This document shows positions 18,143 through 27,851 of a stretch of 64,000 bases of DNA, piece after piece (the first letter of the stretch is position 1; every line of letters begins with the position of its first letter). Origin of the DNA: Paenibacillus monticola (lineage in GTDB: Bacteria; Bacillota; Bacilli; Paenibacillales; Paenibacillaceae); the NCBI RefSeq assembly GCF_009664975.1, contig NZ_WJXB01000017.1, positions 1-64,000 on the forward strand, written 5' to 3'. The notes under the pieces were generated by a model that ran no database searches, was not told the DNA's origin, and saw only the letters and a program-made list of their open reading frames with translations. The position numbers and the translations under genes were made by a program.

Positions 18143-18829
18143 ATGGAGAAGCCTAAAATCCTTGTAGTAGATGACGACCGCGATATCCTTATACTCTTGA
18201 GAAAAAGATTGGAAATGGAAGGTTACGAGGTATTTACAGTTTCCGAAGGTGAGGAAGTGATTAGGCAGGTCAAACTTAATAACTTTGCACTGATCGTGCT
18301 TGATATTGTCATGCCTAGTATGAATGGGTTAGATATCTGTAAGGCAATCCGGAATCTCGTTAGCGCACCTATCCTGTTGCTTAGCGCAAAGGATCGTGAG
18401 ATTGATAAGGTAGTGGGGTTGGAACTAGGGGCGGATGATTATATTACTAAACCGTTTAGTATCGACGAATTAACTGCACGCATTAAATCGCACCTTAGGC
18501 GGGAAATGCGCAGTGTCAGTACTCCTGTTTCGAATCAGAAGATCTTTCAATTTGAGGGGATTAACATTAATGGAGAAACGTATGAGGTATCTGTAGATGG
18601 GGTAACCGTACACTTATCCGGAAAAGAATTTGAAATTCTACTTCACCTGGTACGCAACAGGAATCTCGTATTGAGCAGAGAGCAGATCTACAACGCGGTA
18701 TGGGGATTTGAAGATAACGGAGATATTAATACGGTAACCGTTTATTTGAAGAATATTCGCAAGAAAATTGATCCGGATCACCGAATGATTATCACGATCT
18801 GGGGAATTGGATATAAATTCGTAATTTGA
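18143..18829 (+). CDS. Orphan OmpR-family response regulator
   Basis: Response regulator of 228 residues. The receiver (about 5-118) has DDD, phosphoacceptor in LDIVMPS, LLLSAKD and YITKPFS. The winged helix (about 130-228) has LSGKEFEILLHLVRNRNLVLSREQIYNAVWG and VTVYLKNIRKKI. GGAGG is 11 bases upstream of the ATG. There is no kinase in the same transcription unit. The kinases in the leftward cluster across the terminator are possible partners, without direct evidence. Confidence 0.9.
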   Translation: MEKPKILVVDDDRDILILLRKRLEMEGYEVFTVSEGEEVIRQVKLNNFALIVLDIVMPSMNGLDICKAIRNLVSAPILLLSAKDREIDKVVGLELGADDYITKPFSIDELTARIKSHLRREMRSVSTPVSNQKIFQFEGININGETYEVSVDGVTVHLSGKEFEILLHLVRNRNLVLSREQIYNAVWGFEDNGDINTVTVYLKNIRKKIDPDHRMIITIWGIGYKFVI

Positions 18830-18843
18830 AGTGCTAGATTTAT

Positions 18844-18890
18844 AAAAGAGCCGGCCTTGGATCAAAAATTACTTTTGGGCTGGCTCTTTG
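18844..18890. terminator. Bidirectional terminator
   Basis: AAAGAGCCGGCC and GGCTGGCTCTTT pair with one mismatch around a loop of about 20 bases. It lies between convergent genes and ends both the orphan regulator and the large leftward signalling operon. Confidence 0.85.
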
Positions 18891-18894
18891 CATT

Positions 18895-19962
18895 TCATTC
18901 TAACCACATATTCCTTATCTTAACTATTTCCGTAGAAACCTCGCAAAAAGCCTCAACAATTGTCGGATCAAAATGAACTCCACTTTGTTGCAGAATCTCT
19001 TCTAAAGCCTTATCCACAGGCCAAGCTGGTTTATAGGGTCTTACTGAAGTAAGCGCATCGAAGACATCACATACAGCTACAATTCTTGCTTCAAGTGGGA
19101 TTTCTTCACCTTTTAGATGGTTGGGATAACCGCTCCCATCCCACTTTTCATGATGGCTTAATGCGATCTGCTCACCTAATATTAATACCTCATGTTTGCT
19201 TTTCGATAATAGTTCAGCACCAATGATCGTATGCTGCTTCATAATATCGAATTCTTCAGGAGTTAAGCGCCCTTTCTTTAGTAATATTTCATCAGGGATG
19301 GCCACCTTACCAATATCATGCATTGAACTTGCGTGCTTAAGCTTATTGCAGAACCCCTCTTCGAGTCCCAACTGCTTGGCCACTTCATATACATAATGAC
19401 TCATCCGCATTAAATGTCTACCCGTTTCGTTGTCCCGATGTTTCATCGTCTGAATCAGTCGCAAAACATACTCCTCTTGGAGTTCCGAAATTTGGAGAGT
19501 ATGCTCCATGAGCATAACCTCCAATCGCAAATTTTGCTTCTCATGAAGCTTGCGTTGACGGACGGTTTCCAATAAATGACGTACCTTAAGTGCCACTTCC
19601 CGCGGATCAAACGGTTTGGTCAGGAAATCACTTGCACCCAACTGCAGTGCGCGATGCCGATGTTCCGTATCGTGATATGCTGTAATGACCAATATAGAAT
19701 GCAGCAATGGATGATTACGCGCTTTTAACGCCAACATAATATCAAATCCACTTACAATTGGCATGCTTAAATCAAGCAATAGAACATCCGGATCTTCCTT
19801 CTCTATAGCCTCGAGCGCCTTTGTAGAGTCATGAATAACAGAAATATGCTCATGCCCCTCCATACGAAACAGCTTTTCCAACAACAGAGTATTTGACCTG
19901 ATATCATCAATAATCATAATTTTTGCCGAGTTGTCTATACTGTGGAGTCCTATCTCTAACAT
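18895..19962 (-). CDS. RpfG-like response regulator with HD-GYP domain
   Basis: About 355 residues. REC domain (about 8-125; phosphoacceptor in LLLDLSMPIVSG, LVITAYHD, FLTKPFDP), a helical linker, then HD-GYP (about 160-345; MHDIGKVAIPDEILLKKG, HTIIGAELL, HHEKWDGSGYP, DVFDALTSVRPYK). All canonical HDIGK and GYP residues are present, so it should be an active c-di-GMP phosphodiesterase switched by phosphorylation. The ATG at 19962 has a better ribosome spacing than the one at 19968. It is the last gene of the CheY-CheX-kinase-Hpt-kinase set and a natural output for it. Confidence 0.9.
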   Translation of the reverse strand: MLEIGLHSIDNSAKIMIIDDIRSNTLLLEKLFRMEGHEHISVIHDSTKALEAIEKEDPDVLLLDLSMPIVSGFDIMLALKARNHPLLHSILVITAYHDTEHRHRALQLGASDFLTKPFDPREVALKVRHLLETVRQRKLHEKQNLRLEVMLMEHTLQISELQEEYVLRLIQTMKHRDNETGRHLMRMSHYVYEVAKQLGLEEGFCNKLKHASSMHDIGKVAIPDEILLKKGRLTPEEFDIMKQHTIIGAELLSKSKHEVLILGEQIALSHHEKWDGSGYPNHLKGEEIPLEARIVAVCDVFDALTSVRPYKPAWPVDKALEEILQQSGVHFDPTIVEAFCEVSTEIVKIRNMWLE

Positions 19963-20033
19963 ATGCATACCCTCGCCCTTTTAAAAGATTATTTGAGCGC
20001 TATTCACTAATCCTTCATCGGCGTATGATTTCA

Positions 20034-22544
20034 TCAAGCAAGTGAGCTTAGAGGAATCAGAATTTTAAATAGGCTGCCTTCTCCAAAAACACTTGTCACT
20101 TGAATCTTGCCACCCATCATCTCCAGAAGCTTACTGGAAACCGTTAAACCTATGCCTGTACCTTCAACCTGTTTACCTTGATAAATGCGTTGGAACGGTT
20201 CAAAAATCTGCACTAAGTCCTCAGATCGTATTCCTATCCCTGTATCCTCAATAATAATTGCTACTTGATTACCCTCCACCAGCATAGCTCGGATGGTGAC
20301 AGAACCATTGGGCTTATTGTATTTGATTGCATTCGAAAGTAAATTCAGCAATACCTGTTTCATGCGAATTCGATCACAAGAAATAGATTCCTCATACATG
20401 GCCCGTGAATCATTATGGAGTTGAATGCCACTCAAATCACAAATGGGTTGAACCCAAGAGAAGCACTCCTCCAAAATATCTCCCAAACGTACATTCTCCA
20501 TATAAACAGATGATCGCCCTGATTCAACTCTCGAAAGATCAAGAATTTCACTGATTAATTGCAGCAAATGTTTACCCGCTTTAATGATTTCTCTTACACT
20601 CTCTTTCTGAGAAACAGTTAATGGCTCAGTCGTATCATATTCAAGCAACTGAGAAAAACCAAGTATGGCATTCATTGGTGTACGTAATTCATGGCTCATA
20701 TTGGATAGAAACTCAGATTTCGCCTTGCTAGCTTTTTCTGCAATTTCTTTAGAACTGCGCAATGACTGTTCATATTGTCTTCTATCCGTGACATCACGCG
20801 CGATCATACAGGCCTTACGGGAAATTTCATTCTTTTTGTGAATAGGCGTAATGTTTACCTGCATCCACCTTAGACCGATGCTGGTTTGCACGGAAAACTC
20901 AAGTCCTAACGTTTCCCCTGTCAGGAGCACTTTATTTAATGTGTCCAAATAACTCTTCGTGGTTTCTTCATCGAACAGGTCAGTAATCTTGGTTCCTTCC
21001 ATACTTCGAGCCGTTTCTATTTTAAATATCTTGCCTACAGTCCAGACCTTTTCCATTAAGGCATTCTCGTCAATTTCCATAATAATATCATCGAGGGAAT
21101 AAATCATAGCCTGCATATCTGCTTCCCGATCCTCGAGTTCATTCCTTACTTCGGTCAAATTCCTATTACTATTTCCAAGCTTCCTACCCACTGCAGTTAG
21201 TATGGTAGCTGTCTCTTTCATCTCATAGACTTCAATATCAGGAATACTCTGTTCATATCTACCATTACCAATACCAATGGCAATACTATTGATAATATGG
21301 AGCGGCTTGGACATTTTTCGGCTCATGACTCGGGCACGCCAGTACAGGATGGAAAAATATATAGTATAGAAAGAAATGAGTCCAAAAATCAGATACAATC
21401 CGATTCGATCCAATTCAAGTTCCAGGCGATTCGTCTCGGCAAATATAGTATCCTCTTCAGATAATACCATTAATTTCCAATTAGTGGTATCTACTGTTGA
21501 CCAAGCCAAAATCTGCAGCTTGCCGCCAATCTCTACTTCACTCAATCCATGCTTATTTGATGTAAGTTTAGCAGCGATATTCTTGAGATCTTTATGAGCA
21601 TATAGATTGAATTCGTCAGGCTTGAACGTATCTTCAAGAACGGGGTTCTGATAATTATGAGAGGTGAGCTCCTCGATGCCAAACAACTTCTCCATTTGTT
21701 CAGGCATAGCCAGTACTTTCCCGTTATTGCCGACTAATATTCCAAGACCATTCCAGGGGATGTCCATCTCCAGAACATCTTTTCTGAAGCTTTCCACTGT
21801 AACATCTATCCCTACTACACCCTCAAGTACATTGTTGTTGTACACTGGTGCAATAGATGATGCCAGCCAGCCATTTCCAGCAGGGTCTAAATAAGCATCT
21901 GTCCAGACCGCATTCCGCTCTGGATTGTGCTTGGCATCCGCTTCATAATAGAAATTAAACGAAGAGATATTTAGTTTGGGGGCATATTGATTAATAACAT
22001 CCATATAGGGATACATGATATTCAAAGAATCAAATGTGTTGAAATATACCGCTGTCGCAAGCGGCTCCCGAGTTACCAGCGACTTCATAACCGGTTGTAG
22101 CGATAACAGGCGCTCCACCTTATTCTTCTCTTCAGCGCCAACTTTTGTGAGTCCACTATAAAATACGGCAGCTCCTCCAGCAGAACTATCAGCTTTTGAA
22201 TAATAAGCACCGTTTGCATTCAGCTCCAACCGCTCGCGATCTTCTGCTGAAATCGCCTGCCCGGATTGCAAGGAATTAGAAACAGAATCTCTAAACACAT
22301 CGGTTAGTATAGATATCCGATGTGTCTGATTCCCAATCGTACCTGCCTCTAGTCTGGCAACAATCTGCAGCTCATTCAATACTTCATTCTTCATACTCTT
22401 TATCTGTCGTTCACGTGACCACTCATTTGTCACAAAAAATATGCTGATAAACACTACTTCAACTAATACTAAGGGTACGATAGCCGTTTTTATATACGTT
22501 CTCCATATCCATTGAAATAAGGATAATGACGTATCTCTCCTCAT
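20034..22544 (-). CDS. Sensor histidine kinase with extracytoplasmic Cache-like and PAS domains
   Basis: Membrane kinase of 836 residues. TM1 (about 19-39), a very large extracytoplasmic region (about 40-375) with dCache-type features (FNTFDSLNIMYPYMDVI, VVGIDVTVESFRKDV), TM2 (about 378-398), a PAS domain, HisKA (SNMSHELRTPMNAILGFSQLL) and HATPase_c (NLLSNAIKYNKPNG, IIEDTGIGI, GTGIGLTVS). No receiver domain, unlike the hybrid kinase two genes upstream. It lies 16 bases after an Hpt protein in the same operon, so the two kinases may feed the same relay. Confidence 0.9.
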   Translation of the reverse strand: MRRDTSLSLFQWIWRTYIKTAIVPLVLVEVVFISIFFVTNEWSRERQIKSMKNEVLNELQIVARLEAGTIGNQTHRISILTDVFRDSVSNSLQSGQAISAEDRERLELNANGAYYSKADSSAGGAAVFYSGLTKVGAEEKNKVERLLSLQPVMKSLVTREPLATAVYFNTFDSLNIMYPYMDVINQYAPKLNISSFNFYYEADAKHNPERNAVWTDAYLDPAGNGWLASSIAPVYNNNVLEGVVGIDVTVESFRKDVLEMDIPWNGLGILVGNNGKVLAMPEQMEKLFGIEELTSHNYQNPVLEDTFKPDEFNLYAHKDLKNIAAKLTSNKHGLSEVEIGGKLQILAWSTVDTTNWKLMVLSEEDTIFAETNRLELELDRIGLYLIFGLISFYTIYFSILYWRARVMSRKMSKPLHIINSIAIGIGNGRYEQSIPDIEVYEMKETATILTAVGRKLGNSNRNLTEVRNELEDREADMQAMIYSLDDIIMEIDENALMEKVWTVGKIFKIETARSMEGTKITDLFDEETTKSYLDTLNKVLLTGETLGLEFSVQTSIGLRWMQVNITPIHKKNEISRKACMIARDVTDRRQYEQSLRSSKEIAEKASKAKSEFLSNMSHELRTPMNAILGFSQLLEYDTTEPLTVSQKESVREIIKAGKHLLQLISEILDLSRVESGRSSVYMENVRLGDILEECFSWVQPICDLSGIQLHNDSRAMYEESISCDRIRMKQVLLNLLSNAIKYNKPNGSVTIRAMLVEGNQVAIIIEDTGIGIRSEDLVQIFEPFQRIYQGKQVEGTGIGLTVSSKLLEMMGGKIQVTSVFGEGSLFKILIPLSSLA

Positions 22545-22560
22545 TACATTTCCCCGTTTC

Positions 22561-22878
22561 CTAACGTACGCATGGTTTAATAAATATCACCAAGTTATTT
22601 AGATAATGCTGTAATTGGTAGCGGCATAATTGAATGCAGTCAATATCTTCAAGCGCCGCGGATTCTTCCAAATGGCGCCCGATTACTGAGATCATCTGCA
22701 ATCCGTAGCCGCCTCCACTTCCCTTCAAAGAGTGTCCAATATTCTGGATTTTCTCGAAATCACCTTGTTGAAAGGCTGTAGTAATGGTAGCCAAATCCTC
22801 TTCACGGCGTTCGAGATACCCTGGAATAAGATCAGCTATATCCTCGTCAATCCAAATCTCAATCGGTTGTCCAGACAT
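22561..22878 (-). CDS. Histidine phosphotransfer (Hpt) protein
   Basis: Small cytosolic phosphotransfer protein of about 105 residues. The phosphorylatable histidine lies in IGHSLKGSGGGYGL, the classic Hpt motif. The ATG at 22878 is chosen because GGAGG sits 8 bases upstream; the frame overlaps the end of the hybrid kinase gene by 20 bases. It should receive phosphate from the REC domain of that hybrid kinase and pass it to another receiver, such as the CheY-like or HD-GYP regulator in the same operon. Confidence 0.88.
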   Translation of the reverse strand: MSGQPIEIWIDEDIADLIPGYLERREEDLATITTAFQQGDFEKIQNIGHSLKGSGGGYGLQMISVIGRHLEESAALEDIDCIQLCRYQLQHYLNNLVIFIKPCVR

Positions 22879-25276
22879 CCCGCTCGCCTCCACTCTCTCT
22901 AGCGCTGCCGAATCCATATCGCCGGATCATTTGGAACAACTGATCCATAAAGATTGGTTTCTCCAGGAAGTCCGTACATCCAGCTTCATAACTGGCTCTG
23001 CGGTGCTCCTCAAATGCGTGTGCAGTAAGCGCAATAATCGCAGTCTGCTCAAACCCTTCGCTTAATTCCCATGTTCGGATCAGTCTTGTAGCTTCGTATC
23101 CATCCATCAAAGGCATTTGGATATCCATAAAGACCATATCGTAAGAGCCTTCTGTAAATGCCTTCACTGCTTCAAATCCATTAACGGCAACATCTACTGA
23201 ACAATTCATTTTCTTCACAAAGGCCAAAAATAGATTCCTATTGTCTATATTATCCTCTGCCAGCAATATGCTTAACTTCCGATCAAGTCGCGCCTTTGAA
23301 TCCTCCGGCGAAGCGGGTGTAACCGGGAGCTTCATGACAAATGTTGTACCTTCCCCTAGTCTACTCTGATAGCTAATCGTTCCTCCAAGCGTTTCTGTAA
23401 GCCTCCGAGAAAAAGCAAGTCCAAACCCCATACCTTCATATTCTCTCGGTGAGGCAGCATCCAACTGGAAGAAGGGTTGGAAAATATCATCAGCCATCTC
23501 TTCGGAAATGCCAACCCCTGTATCTTTAATTGTAAGCATGAACCATAACTTACCGAGTTCCCGGTGTGGACGGACCGCCGCAACGATTTCGATATGCCCC
23601 TGTTGTGTGAATTTCATGGCATTGTCAAGAAGAGTATCCACGATTTGCATGACTCTCTGGGAATCACCGAGAACCAGTATGTTTGGCAATTGTTCAACCT
23701 TCACCCGAAAGTCAAGCAACTTATTTTCGATATCACTGCGATATTTATCAGAGGCTTCCAATACAAGTTCATGGAGGTTGAACGGAAGGGCAGCAATGTG
23801 CAGCTCACCATTCTCCATGGCGGAATAATCCAAGAAACGATCGATCAAGAATAGCAGATGCTCGGAGGAGTACTTTAATTTAAGCTTTTCCTCTGAAGTA
23901 AACACTCCGTGTTCTTGTTCCCGCGCGATGTCTATCATTGCATTTAATGGGGTACGGAATTCTTGACTTAGCATTTGCATGAATTGATCCTTCGCTTGAT
24001 TTCTGTGCTCCAAATCAATCTTATTCATGACTAATTGGTGTTCGCTTTCCTTGTGAATAGTAATATCATTAAACGTTAGCATGACTAACTCATTAAGTCT
24101 GCTTATCACAACACGGTAGGAGCGAATGCCTTCATCCACCTGCAGCTGTATTTCCTGTTCAATCGCTTCATTTCCGGACATAATGCTAAAGATCAGCTCT
24201 TTATAGGCATCCAGCTGTGGGAGAATAGAGCGGTCAAGAGAAGTAAAAATCGCTTGTGCAGCGGCATTCATCATAACGGGTTGGAGCTGCAGCTGGTCTG
24301 GACGCATCACAATAACTGCATCCTTCAAATCCCGAAGCACCCGTTCCAGCATATCGCGTGATTGCTGCTCACTCTGCATTAACTGCTGACGTTTCGTTAC
24401 ATCAGTCTGGAGTCCAATGAAATGTGTCGTAATTCCTGCTTCATCTTTGAGGGGAGTAATCACAAGTTCATTCCAGAATGGCTCGTGATTCTTTCGGTAA
24501 TTCAGGATTTCCAGCTGTACCTTGGAATGATGATTCAGAGCAGTACGTATTTGTTCCCTGTGCTCCTCTTTAGTATCTTTGCCCTGCAGAAATTTGCAGG
24601 AACGTCCCATAACTTCTTCACTCGTATAGCCCGTAATAGAAGTAAAGGCATCGTTAACATAAATGATGGGGAATCCAGACACTAACGCATCCGCAATGAT
24701 AACTCCTGTTCCCACATCACGAACAGCTCGTTCATATAGATTCTTCTCCTGCACCATTACACGCAGAGCATTCTCAGTTTCCTGATATTTCGTAATCATC
24801 TGTAAACGCTTGCCTGTGGCCAAATAGATAATTGTACTTGCCAAAATAAATACGACGAATGCATATACAGTTTTCTTAAAATCATCCGAGATAAATAAAA
24901 ACAAAATCAATTCCAGCTCAATGGCAACCATATAGATCTTCAGATGATTCAGGGAAGGAAGAATCTGACTTATAATAAAATACATCATAAGTACAGCAAT
25001 CAGTAGCATCGAATTATAATGCTGCTGCATCAGAGAAAAGAAAGCTCCTGCTGAAATAACCCAGAGATAACCAAATAACAAGAGTTCGGAATTTTTCTTT
25101 ATCTTCTCCGAGAAGAAGGTAGCTGTCAGGAAAAGTATGCCGATTAATAGAAAGACGATTTCTGTGATATCCAGATTGGGATCTTTCGGATTCATCCAGG
25201 TAGATAGAAAGCCCATAACCAAGATCGCTATTAAGGATAGTCCCACATATAAACGCAACATTTTCAAATGATTCAT
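22859..25276 (-). CDS. Hybrid histidine kinase (MASE-like TM, PAS, HisKA, HATPase, REC)
   Basis: About 805 residues from the ATG at 25276, which has GGGGAG 8 bases upstream. An alternative ATG at 25321 overlaps the CheX stop as ATGA but lacks a good ribosome site. The N-terminus has about six membrane helices with little outside the membrane. Then come a LOV-like PAS/PAC (GRSCKFLQGKDT, which has a cysteine in the NCRFLQ-type position), another PAS-like region, HisKA (SQEFRTPLNAMIDIAREQE, with SQEFRTP in place of the usual SHELRTP, so His is replaced by Gln), HATPase_c and a C-terminal REC (FMDIQMPLMDG). The missing phospho-histidine is unusual. Confidence 0.85.
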   Translation of the reverse strand: MNHLKMLRLYVGLSLIAILVMGFLSTWMNPKDPNLDITEIVFLLIGILFLTATFFSEKIKKNSELLLFGYLWVISAGAFFSLMQQHYNSMLLIAVLMMYFIISQILPSLNHLKIYMVAIELELILFLFISDDFKKTVYAFVVFILASTIIYLATGKRLQMITKYQETENALRVMVQEKNLYERAVRDVGTGVIIADALVSGFPIIYVNDAFTSITGYTSEEVMGRSCKFLQGKDTKEEHREQIRTALNHHSKVQLEILNYRKNHEPFWNELVITPLKDEAGITTHFIGLQTDVTKRQQLMQSEQQSRDMLERVLRDLKDAVIVMRPDQLQLQPVMMNAAAQAIFTSLDRSILPQLDAYKELIFSIMSGNEAIEQEIQLQVDEGIRSYRVVISRLNELVMLTFNDITIHKESEHQLVMNKIDLEHRNQAKDQFMQMLSQEFRTPLNAMIDIAREQEHGVFTSEEKLKLKYSSEHLLFLIDRFLDYSAMENGELHIAALPFNLHELVLEASDKYRSDIENKLLDFRVKVEQLPNILVLGDSQRVMQIVDTLLDNAMKFTQQGHIEIVAAVRPHRELGKLWFMLTIKDTGVGISEEMADDIFQPFFQLDAASPREYEGMGFGLAFSRRLTETLGGTISYQSRLGEGTTFVMKLPVTPASPEDSKARLDRKLSILLAEDNIDNRNLFLAFVKKMNCSVDVAVNGFEAVKAFTEGSYDMVFMDIQMPLMDGYEATRLIRTWELSEGFEQTAIIALTAHAFEEHRRASYEAGCTDFLEKPIFMDQLFQMIRRYGFGSARESGGERDVWTTD

Positions 25277-25317
25277 GAACAGTTCTCCCCAATTATACGA
25301 TACCTTGCGCGGGCTCA

Positions 25318-25779
25318 TCATTCACCCAAACTGAGATGTGCAACGATGATTTGACCACTGGCATAGACCGGTACACTGATAAATTTACTGCTTGTTCTAA
25401 GACTGCCTTTCCCTTCATGAATCACCGGAGGGGTGATATTTGTATTCAGCTGAAGATCATTAAATGCCGAACAGCAGGCCGCGCCTACCCAATTACCAAA
25501 CTCGGCAAATGCACTCCAGCCCATATCATCAATCTCTTCTATTTTAAAACCGCACATTGTGCTGACAATGTTCTTTAAAACATCATAATCCAGACTCAAT
25601 ATGATTTCGCCGCGGATATCACCTGTCATTCCAACCATAACTGAGACATTATCCGTATTAACAAAAGCCTGTCGAATCGAGGGAGTACCCACGCTGAAAG
25701 TAAAACCTAAATGCCCTGTTAACACCTTCTCTAAACCCGTAAGAACCGCCTTCAGTTGAGTATCTTGTACATTAATCAT
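25318..25779 (-). CDS. CheX-like chemotaxis phosphatase
   Basis: About 153 residues of the CheC/CheX/FliY phosphatase family, which dephosphorylates CheY-P. The motif with the catalytic Glu and Asn should be in SAFAEFGNWVGAAC (E..N). The start is the ATG at 25779, with AAGGGGG 9 bases upstream; an upstream TTG is poorly placed. Directly follows a CheY-like gene, its expected substrate, and is closely coupled to the hybrid kinase gene after it. Confidence 0.85.
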   Translation of the reverse strand: MINVQDTQLKAVLTGLEKVLTGHLGFTFSVGTPSIRQAFVNTDNVSVMVGMTGDIRGEIILSLDYDVLKNIVSTMCGFKIEEIDDMGWSAFAEFGNWVGAACCSAFNDLQLNTNITPPVIHEGKGSLRTSSKFISVPVYASGQIIVAHLSLGE

Positions 25780-25793
25780 ATCGGCATCCCCCT

Positions 25794-26156
25794 TCAATTC
25801 GATAATTGCTTATCGATAGCTTGCTGTAAACGATCGGGCTGAAAAGGTTTAACAACGAAATCCTTGGCTCCCGCCTTCAGAGCATCCATAACCATTACCG
25901 TTTGCCCCATCGCACTGCACATAATAATTTTGGCTTTGGGATCGAATTCAATGATATTTCGCACCGCCGTAACACCATCCATATCTGGCATTGTAATGTC
26001 CATGGTGACCACATCTGGTTTAAATTGTTTATATGCTTTAATCGCATCAGCGCCATTTGCCGCCTCACCCACAATTTCATGTCCTTTGGATTCTAGTGCT
26101 GAACGGACCATCATCCGCATGAAAGCTGCATCGTCTGTAATTAATATTCTAGCCAT
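25794..26156 (-). CDS. CheY-like single-domain response regulator
   Basis: Receiver-only protein of 120 residues. Acidic pair DD near the N-terminus, phosphoacceptor in VTMDITMPDMDG, conserved serine in IIMCSAMG and lysine in FVVKPFQP. ATG at 26156 with GGGGAG 8 bases upstream. It leads the signalling operon that continues through CheX, the hybrid kinase, Hpt, a second kinase and an HD-GYP regulator. Whether it acts on flagellar motors or only inside the relay is not clear. Confidence 0.9.
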   Translation of the reverse strand: MARILITDDAAFMRMMVRSALESKGHEIVGEAANGADAIKAYKQFKPDVVTMDITMPDMDGVTAVRNIIEFDPKAKIIMCSAMGQTVMVMDALKAGAKDFVVKPFQPDRLQQAIDKQLSN

Positions 26157-26261
26157 TTTAGCACTCCCCATCTGATTTATAACTTCATTCTAGTAGGCAA
26201 TCCTATAGGGAACATGACGAAATTATGAATAAAAAATAAAAAAAGAAATAATGCTATATTC

Positions 26262-27836
26262 TTATTGCTTGCGGTATTCCCGGGGCGTCTGTCCGGTGGC
26301 TTTCTTAAAGACCCGACTGAAATATTTCTCATCCTCATAACCTACCAGCTCTGAAATCTGCGATAACCGCAGGTTCGTATTCTGCAGTAGAGCCTTGGCT
26401 CTGACTATTCTGAGATTGGTTAAATAATCAGATAGATTCTCACCGGTGATCTGCTTGAACTTGCGTGACACATTCTCCCTGCTGATAAAAAAACGTTCAG
26501 CGATATGCTGAAGTGTCATGTCTTGACGATAGTTCTGATCCAGATAGTCCCTGATTTCGAGTACAAGCCGACTGTCAGAAGTCTCGGAGAGCTTGCTTTC
26601 CTTCGATAGTCGCAGCAGAAGCGCTTTTAATTGATCCCTCCAGCCTTCCACAGAGAACATTCCCTCTTCATCATAACAAAGCTCAAATTGAGTATTGTCC
26701 TCTTGCTGAAGGCGCAGAAGCACTGCCCGGATCTCCTCCTGCATGCGCAGAAAGTTGCTCTCCGTAAGCACGCTCATCCCGGCAAGCTGCTCGGCCCAAT
26801 CCTCGACAGTTAGATTCATTCGATCGGTTTCCCCGGACAGGACGGCTATCTTTAATTTATCTATGTAGGCTTGAAAAGCATGGTCTTCTACAGACCCACC
26901 CTCATGGGATTCCTCCTTGTAGAGATGAATCCGTCCCGCTCTATGGAGGAGATTCCGTTCACTCAAGCCTTGCTGTGCCTGCAAAAAGGCAGTATGCAAT
27001 TGCTGTGGTAAAGCATTCACTAGACTTAAGCCTATATCCACTTGTACCCCGTACGCTAATTGAATAGCCTCATTAATGTGCAGCAGCCACTTGTGTGCTT
27101 CTGACGCATCATCCCAGAACAGAATTACGATATCGACACCCGTCTGCCAATAACGGAAAGCAAAACCATTTCTCTGCGGAGAGAGCACTTCGTTACAGAC
27201 ATTTGCCAGCACAAAAGACGTCAGTTGCAAATCACCATGAAATCTCTGCAATAAGCGGCAGTTGGCCGCCTGCAGGGAAATCACCGCAATACTGCAGCTC
27301 TCCGCATCCTTACACATACCAAGTTCTTCGGATAGAGCAGGCTGCAGCTCCTGAAAGGAGGCATTATCGGAGAGTAAATCTGACAGAACTTTGTCCCAAT
27401 ACAACGGACGAAGTACGTTCAACTGCATATTCTGGCGAAAAGCCTGCTCCCGCTCCCGTTCTTCCTCCTGCCACAGCTTAAAGGCATGCTCTGCGGCAGC
27501 GATCAATTGCTTGCTATTCAGCGGTTTGAGCAAATAATCCGTACCCCCATAGACTATCGCTGGCTTCACATAATTGAAATCCTGATAACCGCTAATAACA
27601 ATAGTCTTCGTATTGGGAGAATGCTGATGCAGCCACTCTAGCAGCTCCGCCCCGTCTACCAGAGGCATACGCATGTCAGTGAAGACAATCGCGGGCTGCT
27701 GTTCCATAATAATATTTATCGCCTCTTGACCATTGGTTGCTTCACAGATATCAGAAATCCCATATTTCTCCCATGGAACGAAATAGCGGATAGCCTCACG
27801 CACATGCTTCTCATCGTCTACAATCAGCACCTTCAT
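26262..27836 (-). CDS. YesN-type response regulator (REC + AraC HTH)
   Basis: 524 residues: N-terminal REC (about 1-120; DDE, phosphoacceptor in VFTDMRMPLVDG, TIVISGYQDF, LLKPLNS), a long variable middle, and a C-terminal AraC-type double HTH (about 420-522; LQHIAERFFISRENVSRKFKQITGEN, ISELVGYEDEKYFSRVFKKATGQTPREYR). Partner of the adjacent YesM-type kinase, 15 bases away. By family precedent it should control the divergent sugar ABC transporter operon. AAAGGAG precedes the ATG. Confidence 0.93.
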   Translation of the reverse strand: MKVLIVDDEKHVREAIRYFVPWEKYGISDICEATNGQEAINIIMEQQPAIVFTDMRMPLVDGAELLEWLHQHSPNTKTIVISGYQDFNYVKPAIVYGGTDYLLKPLNSKQLIAAAEHAFKLWQEEEREREQAFRQNMQLNVLRPLYWDKVLSDLLSDNASFQELQPALSEELGMCKDAESCSIAVISLQAANCRLLQRFHGDLQLTSFVLANVCNEVLSPQRNGFAFRYWQTGVDIVILFWDDASEAHKWLLHINEAIQLAYGVQVDIGLSLVNALPQQLHTAFLQAQQGLSERNLLHRAGRIHLYKEESHEGGSVEDHAFQAYIDKLKIAVLSGETDRMNLTVEDWAEQLAGMSVLTESNFLRMQEEIRAVLLRLQQEDNTQFELCYDEEGMFSVEGWRDQLKALLLRLSKESKLSETSDSRLVLEIRDYLDQNYRQDMTLQHIAERFFISRENVSRKFKQITGENLSDYLTNLRIVRAKALLQNTNLRLSQISELVGYEDEKYFSRVFKKATGQTPREYRKQ

Positions 27837-27851
27837 CGTTTCATCACTCCT

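Noticed and set aside
25780..25797. TTG start for the CheX-like gene
   Set aside because: It sits inside the CheY stop region without a ribosome site; the ATG at 25779 has AAGGGGG at good spacing.
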